Shown here in pieces: positions 8,626-17,353 of a stretch of 64,000 nt of DNA. The notes below the pieces were generated by a model. The model was not told the origin of the DNA, ran no database searches, and saw only the letters and a list, made by a program, of their open reading frames with translations. Source of the stretch: Jeotgalicoccus sp. (GTDB lineage Bacteria > Bacillota > Bacilli > Staphylococcales > Salinicoccaceae); contig DONT01000009.1 in assembly GCA_003513765.1 (NCBI GenBank), positions 52,182-116,181 of the forward strand. Direction: 5' to 3'. Position 1 is the first letter of the stretch; every line of letters starts with the position of its first letter. The position numbers and the translations under genes are program-made.

Positions 8626-9432
8626 TTAATCCGTTAATATACCGATTGAAAACAGCTGTGCATTAAAGAACTGACCCATTAAATAATACGGATATTCTAT
8701 ATTCTCTCTTTGGAATATGCTGTGCTCGTCCGAATCCAGCATGGTAAAACGGAAGTCATCCGACAATGTTCTCTTAATGTACTTCGCAGATAAATAAGGA
8801 TTGATAATCTGGTTATCATTGCTCATTACCGTCAGTATCGGCACGCCTGCAACTTCTTCCATATTCTCAGACGTCAGTTTCATCTGATTAATAATCGTCT
8901 TGTACCACTGGTAGCTTACCCTGTCGACGATCAGTTCGTCAGCTTTATAACGTTCGAGGAACCGTTTATCCTGCGTAAAGTAGTTCATCTTAATTCCGAG
9001 ATTGAATCTCGCTTCGTCGCTTGTTACACGCACGCTTGTCAGGATTGTATTTTTACGGTTCATAAATGACTGTTTAAATGATAAGAGCGGATTCAGTGCA
9101 ACGATGCCGTCCGACTGAATTCTGTTCTGTCTGTGTGCTTCAAGTGCGATTAAAGCACCGAGACCCTGACCGATTATAAACGTTGGAAGATCGTACTGTC
9201 CGGCAAGTTCATGCCATTCAGCGACTCTTTCCACATACTGCTCAAAACTGTTGATATGTCCTTTGTTCACACGTGTCGTCTGACCGTGTCCCGGCAGGTC
9301 GCCGATAATGACATGATAGCCGTCACGGCGCAGTTTTACAGTCAGCTCATCGTAGTATTCATGATGCTCCAGCAAATCATGAACAATGACCACGACACCC
9401 TTTGGTTCGTTTTCTGTCTCCCACTTCCACAT
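8626..9432 (-). CDS. Alpha/beta hydrolase fold protein, YtpA-like, catalytic serine replaced by glycine
   Basis: A 268-residue protein of the monoacylglycerol lipase/lysophospholipase branch (B. subtilis YtpA type). The fold's landmarks are clear: VVVIVHDLLEHHEYY, GDLPGHGQT, and a GHINSFEQYVE lid. However, the nucleophile elbow that should read GxSxG reads GQGLG (codons GGT CAG GGT CTC GGT), so the serine is Gly. Asp in SNDNQII and His in DEHSIF, the rest of the usual triad, remain. By family rules it should lack ordinary ester hydrolase activity. The start at 9432 has AGGAGA at the right spacing; an in-frame upstream start at 9459 does not. It could serve a non-catalytic or altered role. Confidence 0.8.
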   Translation of the reverse strand: MWKWETENEPKGVVVIVHDLLEHHEYYDELTVKLRRDGYHVIIGDLPGHGQTTRVNKGHINSFEQYVERVAEWHELAGQYDLPTFIIGQGLGALIALEAHRQNRIQSDGIVALNPLLSFKQSFMNRKNTILTSVRVTSDEARFNLGIKMNYFTQDKRFLERYKADELIVDRVSYQWYKTIINQMKLTSENMEEVAGVPILTVMSNDNQIINPYLSAKYIKRTLSDDFRFTMLDSDEHSIFQRENIEYPYYLMGQFFNAQLFSIGILTD

Positions 9433-9511
9433 AAGCTTTCTCCTTACAAAAATATGCAAATTTGATATGATGAGTTTATTATAACATTTGAGAAGGGAAA
9501 GGATATTTAAA

Positions 9512-10015
9512 ATGATAATAGATTACAAAAATCACACTCCAAAAATTAGTGACTCTGCTTTTATCGCACCAAACGCAACAATAATCGGAGATGTTGAGAT
9601 CGGCGACAATTCATCAGTATTTTTCGGCACGGTCGTCCGCGGAGATATCGCACCAGTACGCATCGGCAATAATACGAATGTCCAGGACTTATCTGTACTG
9701 CATCAGACACCGGGCCTGCCGCTGACACTGGAAGATAACGTCACAATCGGCCATAAAGTGACACTGCACAGCTGTACTGTTAAAAAAGGCGCTTTAGTTG
9801 GCATGGATTCAATTGTGCTTGATGAAGCTGTTATTGGGGAAAATGCATTTGTAGGCGCTGGTTCATTAGTAACCGGAGGCACTGTTATTCCGCCGAATAC
9901 ATTAGCATTCGGGCGCCCGGCAAAAGTGGTCAGAGAACTGACCTCAGAAGACCTTGAAGAAATGAAACGCATTAATGAGACATACGTTGGTCACATTCCA
10001 AATTACAAAAACTAA
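9512..10015 (+). CDS. Gamma-carbonic anhydrase family protein (left-handed beta-helix)
   Basis: A 167-residue hexapeptide-repeat protein. Repeats begin near residue 12 (IAPNATIIGDVEIGDNSSVFFG) and form the trimeric left-handed beta-helix, followed by a C-terminal helix. The metal-binding histidines of the family are visible in VLHQTPG and in TIGHKVTLHSC. Gamma-CAs of the YtoA/YrdA group bind Zn or Fe at the trimer interface and may hydrate CO2, though activity of this group is often weak or unproven. Start chosen at the ATG at 9512, behind GGGAAAGGA; a start at 9488 would add eight residues with no homology. Divergent from the hydrolase. Confidence 0.88.
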   Translation: MIIDYKNHTPKISDSAFIAPNATIIGDVEIGDNSSVFFGTVVRGDIAPVRIGNNTNVQDLSVLHQTPGLPLTLEDNVTIGHKVTLHSCTVKKGALVGMDSIVLDEAVIGENAFVGAGSLVTGGTVIPPNTLAFGRPAKVVRELTSEDLEEMKRINETYVGHIPNYKN

Positions 10016-10055
10016 AAATTAAATTTTTTTACACCCTTTTTTTATTAAAAGGCGA

Positions 10056-10061
10056 TATAAT
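10056..10061 (+). promoter_or_regulatory. -10 box of the proline dehydrogenase gene
   Basis: Perfect TATAAT in GCGATATAATG, 47 nt before the ATG. The -35 region is poor, which fits activator dependence or simple low strength. Confidence 0.5.
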
Positions 10062-10076
10062 GAATTAAGCACAAAA

Positions 10077-10090
10077 AGAAAACGCTTTAT
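10077..10090 (+). promoter_or_regulatory. Candidate CcpA cre site upstream of proline dehydrogenase
   Basis: AGAAAACGCTTTAT keeps the central AAAACGCTTT of the cre consensus but differs at the outer bases. It lies downstream of the -10 box, a road-block position. Proline catabolism is known to be under carbon catabolite control in staphylococci. Confidence 0.4.
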
Positions 10091-10107
10091 TTACAGGAGG
10101 ATTAGCA

Positions 10108-11094
10108 ATGGGAGTAGTTAGGGATATTTTCATCGGTTTATCAGAGAACAAGATTTTAAATGATGCATCAAAGCAGGTGGGACTTAGATTTGGTGCACAG
10201 AAAGTAGTCGGAGGAACGGGTGTAAAAGACACTCTCAATTGTCTGTCCGACTTAAATAATCAAGGGATGAGTGTTACATTCGATAACCTCGGGGAATTCA
10301 TTTCCGACCGCAAAGAGGCTGAGAAAGAAAAAAATAATATCATTAAAATGATTAAAGAGATTCAAAAAGAAGGACTGAATGCCCACGCATCAGTTAAACT
10401 TTCTCAAATCGGCTTAAATATTGATGAAACTTTCTGTTATAACAATATAAAAGAAATTCTTGATACAGCTAAAGAAACGAATATGTTTGTAAACCTGGAT
10501 ATGGAGAACTATTTATCAAAAGAACAGTCACTGACTATTCTTGATAAGCTGCTCGAGGAATACGACAATGTCGGTACTGTTATTCAGGCATATTTCTATG
10601 ATGCTAAAAAAGACGTCAGAAAATACAAGAATACCCGTACGCGCTTAGTTAAAGGCGCTTACAAAGAGCCGGATACACTTGCATATCAGTCAAAAGCTGA
10701 TATCGATCAGTCTTACTTTGAAATTATTAAAACACATTTAGTAGAAGGAAATGGTTTCACTTCAATTGCGACACATGACCACAATATCATTGAGAAAACA
10801 CTCCGTTTTATTGAAACGCAGAATATTTCAAAAGACAAATTTGAATTCCAGATGCTTTACGGTTTCCGTAAAGACTATCAGCAGGATTTAGTCGCACGCG
10901 GTTATAACATGTGTGTCTATGTGCCATACGGTACTGACTGGTATGCTTACTTCATGAGAAGACTTGCAGAAAGACCACAAAACCTTAATCTGGTTGTTAA
11001 GTCTCTGACTTCAAGCAAAAAAGTACAAGCCGGTGCTGCTGCAGTCGCTGCTGTTGCGGGACTTGCACTCGTACGTAAAGCAATTAAAAATTAG
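10108..11094 (+). CDS. putA: Proline dehydrogenase (monofunctional)
   Basis: A 328-residue FAD enzyme that oxidises proline to pyrroline-5-carboxylate, feeding electrons to the quinone pool. Beta/alpha-barrel motifs visible: LNAHASVKLSQIGLNID (about residues 92-108), NLDMENYL, VIQAYFYDAKKDV, RLVKGAYKEPD with the conserved Lys, IATHDHNII, FQMLYGFRKDYQ, YVPYGTDWYAYFMRRLAERP. The C-terminus is a short Ala/Val hydrophobic tail that may help membrane contact. It has a strong AGGAGGA ribosome site. The partner P5C dehydrogenase is not in the window. The putA name follows staphylococcal use for the single-domain enzyme; Bacillus calls it fadM or putB. Confidence 0.92.
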   Translation: MGVVRDIFIGLSENKILNDASKQVGLRFGAQKVVGGTGVKDTLNCLSDLNNQGMSVTFDNLGEFISDRKEAEKEKNNIIKMIKEIQKEGLNAHASVKLSQIGLNIDETFCYNNIKEILDTAKETNMFVNLDMENYLSKEQSLTILDKLLEEYDNVGTVIQAYFYDAKKDVRKYKNTRTRLVKGAYKEPDTLAYQSKADIDQSYFEIIKTHLVEGNGFTSIATHDHNIIEKTLRFIETQNISKDKFEFQMLYGFRKDYQQDLVARGYNMCVYVPYGTDWYAYFMRRLAERPQNLNLVVKSLTSSKKVQAGAAAVAAVAGLALVRKAIKN

Positions 11095-11112
11095 GATTAG
11101 ATTGGAATTTTT

Positions 11113-11478
11113 ATGACTAAATATTTAAGTATAGGCGCAGGTGCAGCACTTGGTGCACTTTTGCGCTTTTTACTATCCATAGGAGTTATCACACTCCAGC
11201 TGCCATTTTACAGCAGCACTTTAATAGTTAATATGGCCGGTGCACTTTTAATCGGTTTCTTTATCGCCAAAGAGCTGAAACCGTCAATGCAGAGTTTTTT
11301 AATTACGGGATTCCTTGGGAGCTTTACCACGTTTTCCATGCTGAGCTATGAACATTACCTGCTCCTCTCTTATGGAGATTATGTAATGTTTATTATTTAT
11401 CTCGGACTTAACCTGTTCCTCGGAGTCGTTGCTGTATTCCTTGGATTTACGCTCGGAGGTAAAAAATTAAATGATTAA
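11113..11478 (+). CDS. crcB: Fluoride exporter CrcB/FluC, subunit 1
   Basis: A 121-residue protein with four membrane helices. Family motifs: GAALGALLRFLL near the N-terminus, NMAGALLIGFF, and GFLGSFTTFSM (the conserved GxxGxxTTFS Na+/F- site). FluC channels are dual-topology dimers; Bacillota commonly carry two different copies in tandem, forming a heterodimer. The gene follows proline dehydrogenase by 18 nt and overlaps the next crcB by 8 nt. No fluoride riboswitch is visible. Confidence 0.93.
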   Translation: MTKYLSIGAGAALGALLRFLLSIGVITLQLPFYSSTLIVNMAGALLIGFFIAKELKPSMQSFLITGFLGSFTTFSMLSYEHYLLLSYGDYVMFIIYLGLNLFLGVVAVFLGFTLGGKKLND

Positions 11479-11833
11479 TATACTGACGATGATGGTTGCA
11501 GCAGCACTCGGAGCCTGTCTCCGTGCGTATGTAAACCAACTGTCCGTTTTTAAAAATAAAGACATGCCTTACAATACGATGGCAATAAATATCGCAGGTG
11601 CATTCCTGATTGGCTTCGTTGTGATGCTGGTGACAGCAAATAATCAGTACTACCTGATTATCGTTACCGGATTTTTAGGCGGCTTTACGACATATTCACA
11701 ATTTGCTTTAGATCAGTTTAATCTCCTCCGGGAAAAGAAAACAAAATTATTCTTCAAATACTCCTTCAGCACTATTTTCTTCACATTAGTCGCTGTTGCA
11801 TTCGGACTGATTGCCGGGAGTATATTTGTTTAA
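11471..11833 (+). CDS. crcB: Fluoride exporter CrcB/FluC, subunit 2
   Basis: The second, diverged CrcB, 120 residues and four membrane helices. It carries AAALGACLRAYVNQ, AINIAGAFLIGFV and GFLGGFTTYSQFALD, the same channel signature with Tyr in place of Phe. Its ATG lies inside the end of the first crcB, indicating translational coupling and joint assembly. A strong terminator follows directly. Confidence 0.93.
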   Translation: MINILTMMVAAALGACLRAYVNQLSVFKNKDMPYNTMAINIAGAFLIGFVVMLVTANNQYYLIIVTGFLGGFTTYSQFALDQFNLLREKKTKLFFKYSFSTIFFTLVAVAFGLIAGSIFV

Positions 11834-11839
11834 ACATCA

Positions 11840-11880
11840 AAAGCACCTCCATTTCGTATTTGAAATGGAGGTGCTTTTTT
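11840..11880. terminator. Bidirectional terminator after crcB
   Basis: 16-bp inverted repeat AAAGCACCTCCATTTC / GAAATGGAGGTGCTTT with a 6-nt loop, followed by a T-run on the plus strand and A/T tracts on the minus side. It closes the crcB operon and the convergent symporter pseudogene. Confidence 0.9.
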
Positions 11881-11887
11881 ATCTGTT

Positions 11888-13484
11888 TTACGCCGCTATC
11901 CCTAACGGAGAAAAGATTATATAACTGCCGACAACAATCGCCAGTACAGCAATTCCTGCGACATATCTGTATTTCCATGGTGTCATATCCACTTTCGAGA
12001 AGTTTGATTGTAAATCAAATTCGTTCGATGGATACAGTTTATTAAATACGAGCAGTACTGCCAGATCTATAAAGAACAGTGCGCTTAATATATATAAATA
12101 ATGTACGTCTTCTAAAAACAGGTTTGCTGATGCATATAATATGATATGCGTTATAAATGTTACTTTTGCACCCAGTTTTGATGTCTTCTTCGCAAAGAAT
12201 CCGACGACTACCAATATTAATACCGGCAGACTGTATATTCCGTTAAACTGCTGCACTACTGCATACAGTCCTGACGGGAACAGTGAAATTACCGGCGCGA
12301 GTATTACCACAATTACACCGACAACGATTGTCGTAATTCTCCCGACATATGACACTCTTCTGTCTGAAGCGTTTTTATTAATAAATGATTTATAAAAGTC
12401 CAGTGAGAACAATTTCACCGTACTGTTCAATGCACCTACAAATGAGCTCAGTATTGCACCGAAGATAATCGCACCGAATAATCCGTATGCCCATCCCGGT
12501 AATATCGTACTGATCAGCATCGGATAGGCGTTATCTGCTGTACCGCCTACATTACCGTTAAAAATATTATATGCAATAATGCCCGGCAGCACTAAGAACA
12601 GCGCACCGAATATTTTAAATATGCTTAAGTATATCGCGCCTTTTTGTGCTTCTTTCAAGCTTTTAGCTGCCAGTGCTTTTTGGACAATCATCTGATTCGT
12701 ACACCAGAAGAATAAATTGTTAAATAACATTCCGAAAAATAATGTTGGCCACGGTACAATCGTTGAGTCAACTGCACCCCAGGCGTTTAATTTCTCAGGT
12801 GTTTCTTTTACAATATGGTCGAATCCCCTGAAGATAACTTCCGCTCCCCAGATACTTAAGTGCAAGTATCGTAACGATAAGTCCTCCGAATATTTAGCCT
12901 ATGCCGTATAAGGTATCGCTGTATGCACTGAGGGACAGTCCCCCGATAAATAAATACAGTATACCCACTGCACCGATTACTGCTGCGATAATAATAACCG
13001 CTGTATTATCACCCACATTCAGAAATCCGCTGACATTGAATAACTGGTTAAATACCAGTGAGCCTGAATATAATACAACCGGCAGAAATGACACTACATA
13101 TGTGAATACAAATAACATAGATACCAGCCGTTTAGTAAATACGTCGTAACGCATTTCGATAAACTTTGAAATCGTGCTGACTCCGTATCTTAAGTATTTT
13201 GGTAAAAACACCCAGCACAGCAGCACTACTGCCACTGCGGCGGTTACTTCCCATGCCATAACTTCCATACCTGCAACAAAGCTCTGGCCATTCTGCCCCA
13301 CCAGCTGTTCGGTTGATAAGTTGGTCATGATAATTGTTGATGCTACAGCAAAACCGGTCAGGCTGTGTCCGCCCATAAAATACCCCGATGCACTGTTTGT
13401 GTTAACTTTCCTGGATCTGAAATATGCATATAGTGCCACGCCGATAATTACTGTTAAAAATATAATAATAGACCAAACACTCAA
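11888..13484 (-). pseudogene. Sodium:solute symporter (SSS/SLC5 family), broken by an in-frame stop and a frameshift
   Basis: Two open pieces form one symporter. The N-terminal piece (12894-13484, TTG start, 196 residues) has SSS features: MGGHSLTGFAVASTIIMTNLSTEQLVGQNG (Na+ site region), GGLSLSAYSD. It ends in a TAA at the place where the protein should continue. Reading through that stop gives IFGGLIVTILALKYLG in the same frame, as expected for the family; the frame then shifts near 12845-12862, after which the second piece (11888-12865, 325 residues) continues with FDHIVKETPEKLNAWGA, NQMIVQKALAAKS and ten or so membrane helices. Two independent lesions within 60 bp argue for real decay rather than a single base-call error. 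Substrate unknown; sugar, sialic acid or another small solute is possible. Confidence 0.8.
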
Positions 13485-13796
13485 AGCTAAATCTCTCCCT
13501 ATTTAATAATGTTAATCAATAAGCAGTTCATTCAGCTTTTTTTAAATAAAGAATAAGTAAATTTAGCTATGATATCAAAAACCGTAAAAGTCCTGGGCGC
13601 CATATCTTAAATTTCCACCTCTTTATATGAAATACAATTCCAAATAGAATACATATAATTGTATTACAGTAATATATTTTTATACAAAAAAACCAGAGTT
13701 TCCTCCAGTTTTGATGATGCATACTCACCTAACTCTGCAATCGGTAAATGAAAATCCTGTAAGCGGTCTTTAATTTAATCGTGAGCTCATATAAAA
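13485..13796. other. Intergenic region upstream of the symporter pseudogene
   Basis: AT-rich 312-bp spacer. It should hold the old symporter promoter, and it contains a hairpin at 13689-13713 that probably ends the DUF1413 gene. I see no convincing ORF with a ribosome site. Confidence 0.5.
13686..13713 (-). terminator. Terminator of the DUF1413 gene
   Basis: On the minus strand AAAACTGGAG - GAAA - CTCTGGTTTT, a 10-bp stem with two wobble pairs and a GAAA tetraloop, followed by a T-run. Confidence 0.55.
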
Positions 13797-14033
13797 TTAG
13801 CCCAGCTTTCTGTACTGCTGCTGATGGGAGGATGTTTTCTCTATCGCTTCAACAGATTTTTTCTTTTGCACTTTTTCTAAAAACAAACGTCCTAAGCTGC
13901 TGCGTGTTTCCGTTTTAATCCGGTTCCACTTATATCCTTTGAACAGGTCTTTCAGCAGAAATACTTCGCCTTCCTTTAAGTTCTTCGTTTCCTGCCAAGC
14001 CTGCTTAATAATTTTCTTCTCATTCTTTGCCAT
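13797..14033 (-). CDS. DUF1413 domain protein
   Basis: A small basic 78-residue cytoplasmic protein. The core GEVFLLKDLFKGYKWNRI followed by RSSLGRLFLEKV matches the DUF1413 family, which is common in staphylococci and lactic acid bacteria, often in plasmid or defence-like contexts, with no established function. Lys/Arg richness and the short size allow a nucleic-acid-binding role, but that is a guess. The ATG at 14033 lies 6 nt after GAGGTG; an in-frame GTG at 14042 overlaps that site and is unlikely. Confidence 0.65.
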   Translation of the reverse strand: MAKNEKKIIKQAWQETKNLKEGEVFLLKDLFKGYKWNRIKTETRSSLGRLFLEKVQKKKSVEAIEKTSSHQQQYRKLG

Positions 14034-14093
14034 CGTTATCACCTCAGACTTTTGATTACATTATTAATACCCAGTTTTCACGAGATATAACAA

Positions 14094-15329
14094 TTAAGAT
14101 TGTAATAATCTGCCTGCAGTTAACAGCAATACATTTGCACCATTAACTAACTGTTCAGGTGACGAATATTCCAATGGATTATGACTCACACCATCTTTAC
14201 TCGGAATAAATATCATTGCAGATGGTGCAATTCTATTAATCATCTGCGCATCGTGTCCTGCACCTGAAGTCATTAATTTAGAACTCAGTTTTAATTCCCC
14301 TGCAGCTGCAACAATATTTTCAACGATTGTCTTATCAAATATCACAGGTTCAAATATCGCAAACTCAGTTGCCTCGACACCTATTTTCCCTTCTGCTTTA
14401 ATATCCTCCAGCGTATCACGGACTAATTTCTGCGCTTCATGGAATCCTTTTTCTGTCGGGCTTCTCATATCCAGAGTAAATTTTGCTTTCGAAGGAATAA
14501 TCGTCGCTGCATTCGGTTCCAGCTGAATCGAGCCAAGTGTCGCCACAGTATCGAGATTATTTTTATTAATGTAGTTGTACAGTGTCGACATAAAATGTGT
14601 CACTGCCTGCATCGGATCTTTACGCAAATAGTTTGGTGTAGAGCCTGCATGATTTGCCTCGCCGGTAAAGACAATTTCCCGTCTCGAGTTTCCCTGCAGA
14701 TTATGAACTGCGCCGATTTCCAGACCTTCTTTGTCCAGCACCGGACCCTGTTCAATATGCAGTTCTATATACGCTTCAGGTTCAATAAACCCAGGTTCAT
14801 TGTCACCGGCATAGCCGATGCGTTCCAGTTCATCCCCCAGTCTCAGACCGTCGATACTGATCGTATCGAGTGCTTTGTCGATATTCAAATCTCCTGAATA
14901 TACTAATGACCCGAGCATGCTCGGCGGGAATCTTACACCCTCTTCATTAGTAAATGCAGCAATAGTTACCGGTCTGTTTGTTTTAATATTATTTTCCTTT
15001 AAAGTCTGTACCGTTTCTAATCCTGAAAGAACGCCGTAGCTGCCGTCATATTTCCCGGCATCAATAACTGAGTCGATATGAGACCCGAGCATTAGCGGTT
15101 TTTCACTTTTGTTATGTTCTTCTTCCCAAGTTGCAAAAATATTACCAAAACGATCAATTTCAACTTTTAGATCAAGTTCCTTAAACCAGCTGACCAGCAG
15201 ATCTCTGCCTTGTTTATCTTCATCTGAAAGTGCGAGTCTGATTAACTTTCCATCGTCATTTCTGCCGATTTCACCAAGTTCATCAATTCTGTTTAATAAT
15301 CTGTCTTCATTAATTTTTAAATGTTTCAC
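14094..15329 (-). CDS. M20-family Zn-dependent amidohydrolase (N-carbamoyl-L-amino acid hydrolase / allantoate amidohydrolase type)
   Basis: A 411-residue metal-dependent hydrolase of the hydantoinase/carbamoylase family. Metal-ligand motifs: GSHIDSVIDAGKYDGSYG (His and bridging Asp), TNEEGVRFPPSMLGS (Glu pair), ELHIEQGPVLD, and SGAGHDAQMI near the C-terminus; the dimerisation domain with GEANHAGSTPN lies in the middle. Enzymes of this group cleave N-carbamoyl amino acids, allantoate or ureidoglycolate; the sequence alone does not choose. The start codon is GTG with GGGGG 10 nt upstream. It lies next to a decayed sodium symporter, so the two may once have formed an uptake-and-degradation pair. 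Confidence 0.85.
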   Translation of the reverse strand: MKHLKINEDRLLNRIDELGEIGRNDDGKLIRLALSDEDKQGRDLLVSWFKELDLKVEIDRFGNIFATWEEEHNKSEKPLMLGSHIDSVIDAGKYDGSYGVLSGLETVQTLKENNIKTNRPVTIAAFTNEEGVRFPPSMLGSLVYSGDLNIDKALDTISIDGLRLGDELERIGYAGDNEPGFIEPEAYIELHIEQGPVLDKEGLEIGAVHNLQGNSRREIVFTGEANHAGSTPNYLRKDPMQAVTHFMSTLYNYINKNNLDTVATLGSIQLEPNAATIIPSKAKFTLDMRSPTEKGFHEAQKLVRDTLEDIKAEGKIGVEATEFAIFEPVIFDKTIVENIVAAAGELKLSSKLMTSGAGHDAQMINRIAPSAMIFIPSKDGVSHNPLEYSSPEQLVNGANVLLLTAGRLLQS

Positions 15330-15384
15330 TATAGATGTGCCCCCTTTAAATTACTTTCTTAATGTTTACCCTGCATTATTGAAC

Positions 15385-16410
15385 TTATTCCAATATTAAT
15401 TTTACAATTTCTTCTTTTGTAATACTGCCGAGATACTTTTGCAAATCGATTGATGACAATGCTGAAGTTAAATCTTCCTCTTTCAGCCTCACACCTTCAA
15501 GCGTTTTTTCGACTGCATTGATTTCCTTGTTTCCGAAAAAATCGCCATAAATTTTAGCATGCTGGATAGTTCCGTTCTCCACGTCCAGAGTAATATCAAG
15601 TGTACCGATAGAAAATCTGCCGTCTCTTGAGTACTTGAACCTCGGTGATTTACCGAAAGTCCATTCCCAGTTGTTATATTTCTCAGCCATCATCTTATCA
15701 ATTTCAATCCAGTCTTCTTCGGTCAGTTCATAAGTTTTAACTTCACTTCTATCGGCAGCTCCAAATATTTTTAAAATCATCATTTCAATGAATTCGATGC
15801 TGGATAGATTTTTATATTCTTCACTTAAATAGTCTCTCAAAGAAACCACTCTGCTGCGGACGGATTTAATGCCTCTGGATTCCATTTTCTTTTTATTCGG
15901 TTTCAGTGATTTTTCCATTTTTTCATTATCGATATCTAGCAGCAGCGTATATCCGCTGTAGGTCCGGCCGTTTACCACACTCATTGCACCGCCTGATACC
16001 TTTCTTCCATCGACATGCAGATCATTGCGCCCGCTTTTCTCAACATTTTTTAAACCCAGTTCTTTGAGTATTTGAATCGCAGGTTCATACATCCGATCAA
16101 AGTTAATGTCAGTACTCACATCGTTATTATCACTGACAAAACAAAAATTCACTCCGCCCATATCGAGGTAAATCGTTCCGCCTCCGGTATCCCGTCTGAC
16201 AAGATTAATATCATTTTCTTTCATATATTCTAAATTCGCTTCTTCACGTGCATTTTGATAGCGGCCAACCTGTACGAGCGGTTTTGTTAAGTACGGGAAC
16301 ACCATATCTTCCCCTAAGAATAAATTCTTTTGAGCATAGACCTGCACAGCAAGTGCAACTGCGCCGTCATATATATATTCACCATCGCGTTTAACTTCTA
16401 TAAGATACAT
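15385..16410 (-). CDS. Lipoate--protein ligase, LplA2-like (SirTM-linked)
   Basis: A 341-residue lipoate-protein ligase. The large domain has LVQVGRYQNAREEANLEYM, the adenylate-binding RRDTGGGTIYLD (about residues 72-83), FNFCFVSD-like strand, and the lysine motif RNDLHVDGRKVSGGAM; a small C-terminal domain follows (GTLDITLDVENG). It activates lipoate with ATP and attaches it to lipoyl domains. Its ATG shares one base (TGATG) with the stop of the sirtuin gene, so the two are translationally coupled. In S. aureus and streptococci LplA2 and SirTM work together on GcvH-L; here GcvH-L and the macrodomain gene are not adjacent. Confidence 0.88.
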   Translation of the reverse strand: MYLIEVKRDGEYIYDGAVALAVQVYAQKNLFLGEDMVFPYLTKPLVQVGRYQNAREEANLEYMKENDINLVRRDTGGGTIYLDMGGVNFCFVSDNNDVSTDINFDRMYEPAIQILKELGLKNVEKSGRNDLHVDGRKVSGGAMSVVNGRTYSGYTLLLDIDNEKMEKSLKPNKKKMESRGIKSVRSRVVSLRDYLSEEYKNLSSIEFIEMMILKIFGAADRSEVKTYELTEEDWIEIDKMMAEKYNNWEWTFGKSPRFKYSRDGRFSIGTLDITLDVENGTIQHAKIYGDFFGNKEINAVEKTLEGVRLKEEDLTSALSSIDLQKYLGSITKEEIVKLILE

Positions 16411-17300
16411 CAGCTGTTACTCCGTTTCTTTTCAACATTTTCAAGCAGTTCTTTGATATCTTCCTGCAGCCATATTGAACGTTTTCTGATTGCAGGCGGT
16501 ATTCTGTAATCTTTTAAGTTCACCGTCATATATAATGCATTGTCGCGATTTTCGGTCATCTGCTGGAAAGGGTGTTTAATGACCTGCGGAGCCATATAAC
16601 CGCATCCCAGTTCCAAAAATAATATTTTCTTATTTATATTGCGGTCTAAAAAGTCATGAAATAGCTGCTGATCTTCAAAAAACGCCTCATCTTCAACCAT
16701 CCAGTCGGTATGATTTCTTCTATTCAGTTCCATCGGCGCACTGCATTCAGAGCAGTACGGAATCAGCTCGTCCGGTACAGCCATATTCTTTTGTTCAGCA
16801 ATCATCTGCTTCATTAATTCTTCATTGTTATAACGTTTCGGTGTGCACCCTTTGGAGCACTGAATCAGATTGTATTTTCCCTGCACATCGAATACTTTAT
16901 CCTTGTCAAAGCCGGCAATTTCAAATGCGTTATCCGCATTCGAAGTAATAATATGATAGTTGTGAGGCTCTAATATCTCTTTCAACCGTACATATGAGTC
17001 GCCGGGAGGCTGGCTCATATAATTCAAGTCAACAAAACGGCTGAAAAATGCCCATTCTTCATTTAAATTTTTAAATTCAAAAACGCTTGCCTGAAACATA
17101 TCCAGCCAGCGGTACTTTTCGATAAAATCCGGGAAACTCTGTGTAAATCTCGGTCCGCTATATGTAAAGCCGTCTGCTGCGCCCATACCGGCACCGACAC
17201 CGACTAACACAGCATCCGCTTCATCCAGAGCCATATTCAACTTGCTTGATGCGGTTAAATCTTTACCTTTACTTAGCACCTGCCATGATGTTTCACACAT
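16410..17300 (-). CDS. Class M sirtuin (SirTM), protein ADP-ribosyltransferase
   Basis: A 296-residue Sir2-fold protein. It has GAGMGAADGFTYSGPRF (NAD-binding, residues 36-52), TSNADNAF with Asn121 and Asp123, and VQGKYNLIQCSKGC, where the deacetylase histidine is replaced by Gln140. These residues match the SirTM class (in S. aureus Asn118, Asp120 and Gln137), which is established as a lipoyl-dependent mono-ADP-ribosyltransferase acting on GcvH-L in oxidative stress. Zinc-ligand-like CxxxC and CSEC pairs are present. The ribosome site AAAGGAC lies before the ATG. It forms a two-gene operon with the ligase gene. Distinguishing SirTM from a deacetylase rests on these residues and the LplA neighbour. 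Confidence 0.87.
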   Translation of the reverse strand: MCETSWQVLSKGKDLTASSKLNMALDEADAVLVGVGAGMGAADGFTYSGPRFTQSFPDFIEKYRWLDMFQASVFEFKNLNEEWAFFSRFVDLNYMSQPPGDSYVRLKEILEPHNYHIITSNADNAFEIAGFDKDKVFDVQGKYNLIQCSKGCTPKRYNNEELMKQMIAEQKNMAVPDELIPYCSECSAPMELNRRNHTDWMVEDEAFFEDQQLFHDFLDRNINKKILFLELGCGYMAPQVIKHPFQQMTENRDNALYMTVNLKDYRIPPAIRKRSIWLQEDIKELLENVEKKRSNS

Positions 17301-17353
17301 AACCTTCAGTCCTTTTATAAATAGTTAAAATTTCTCTTAAAACTACTATAACA

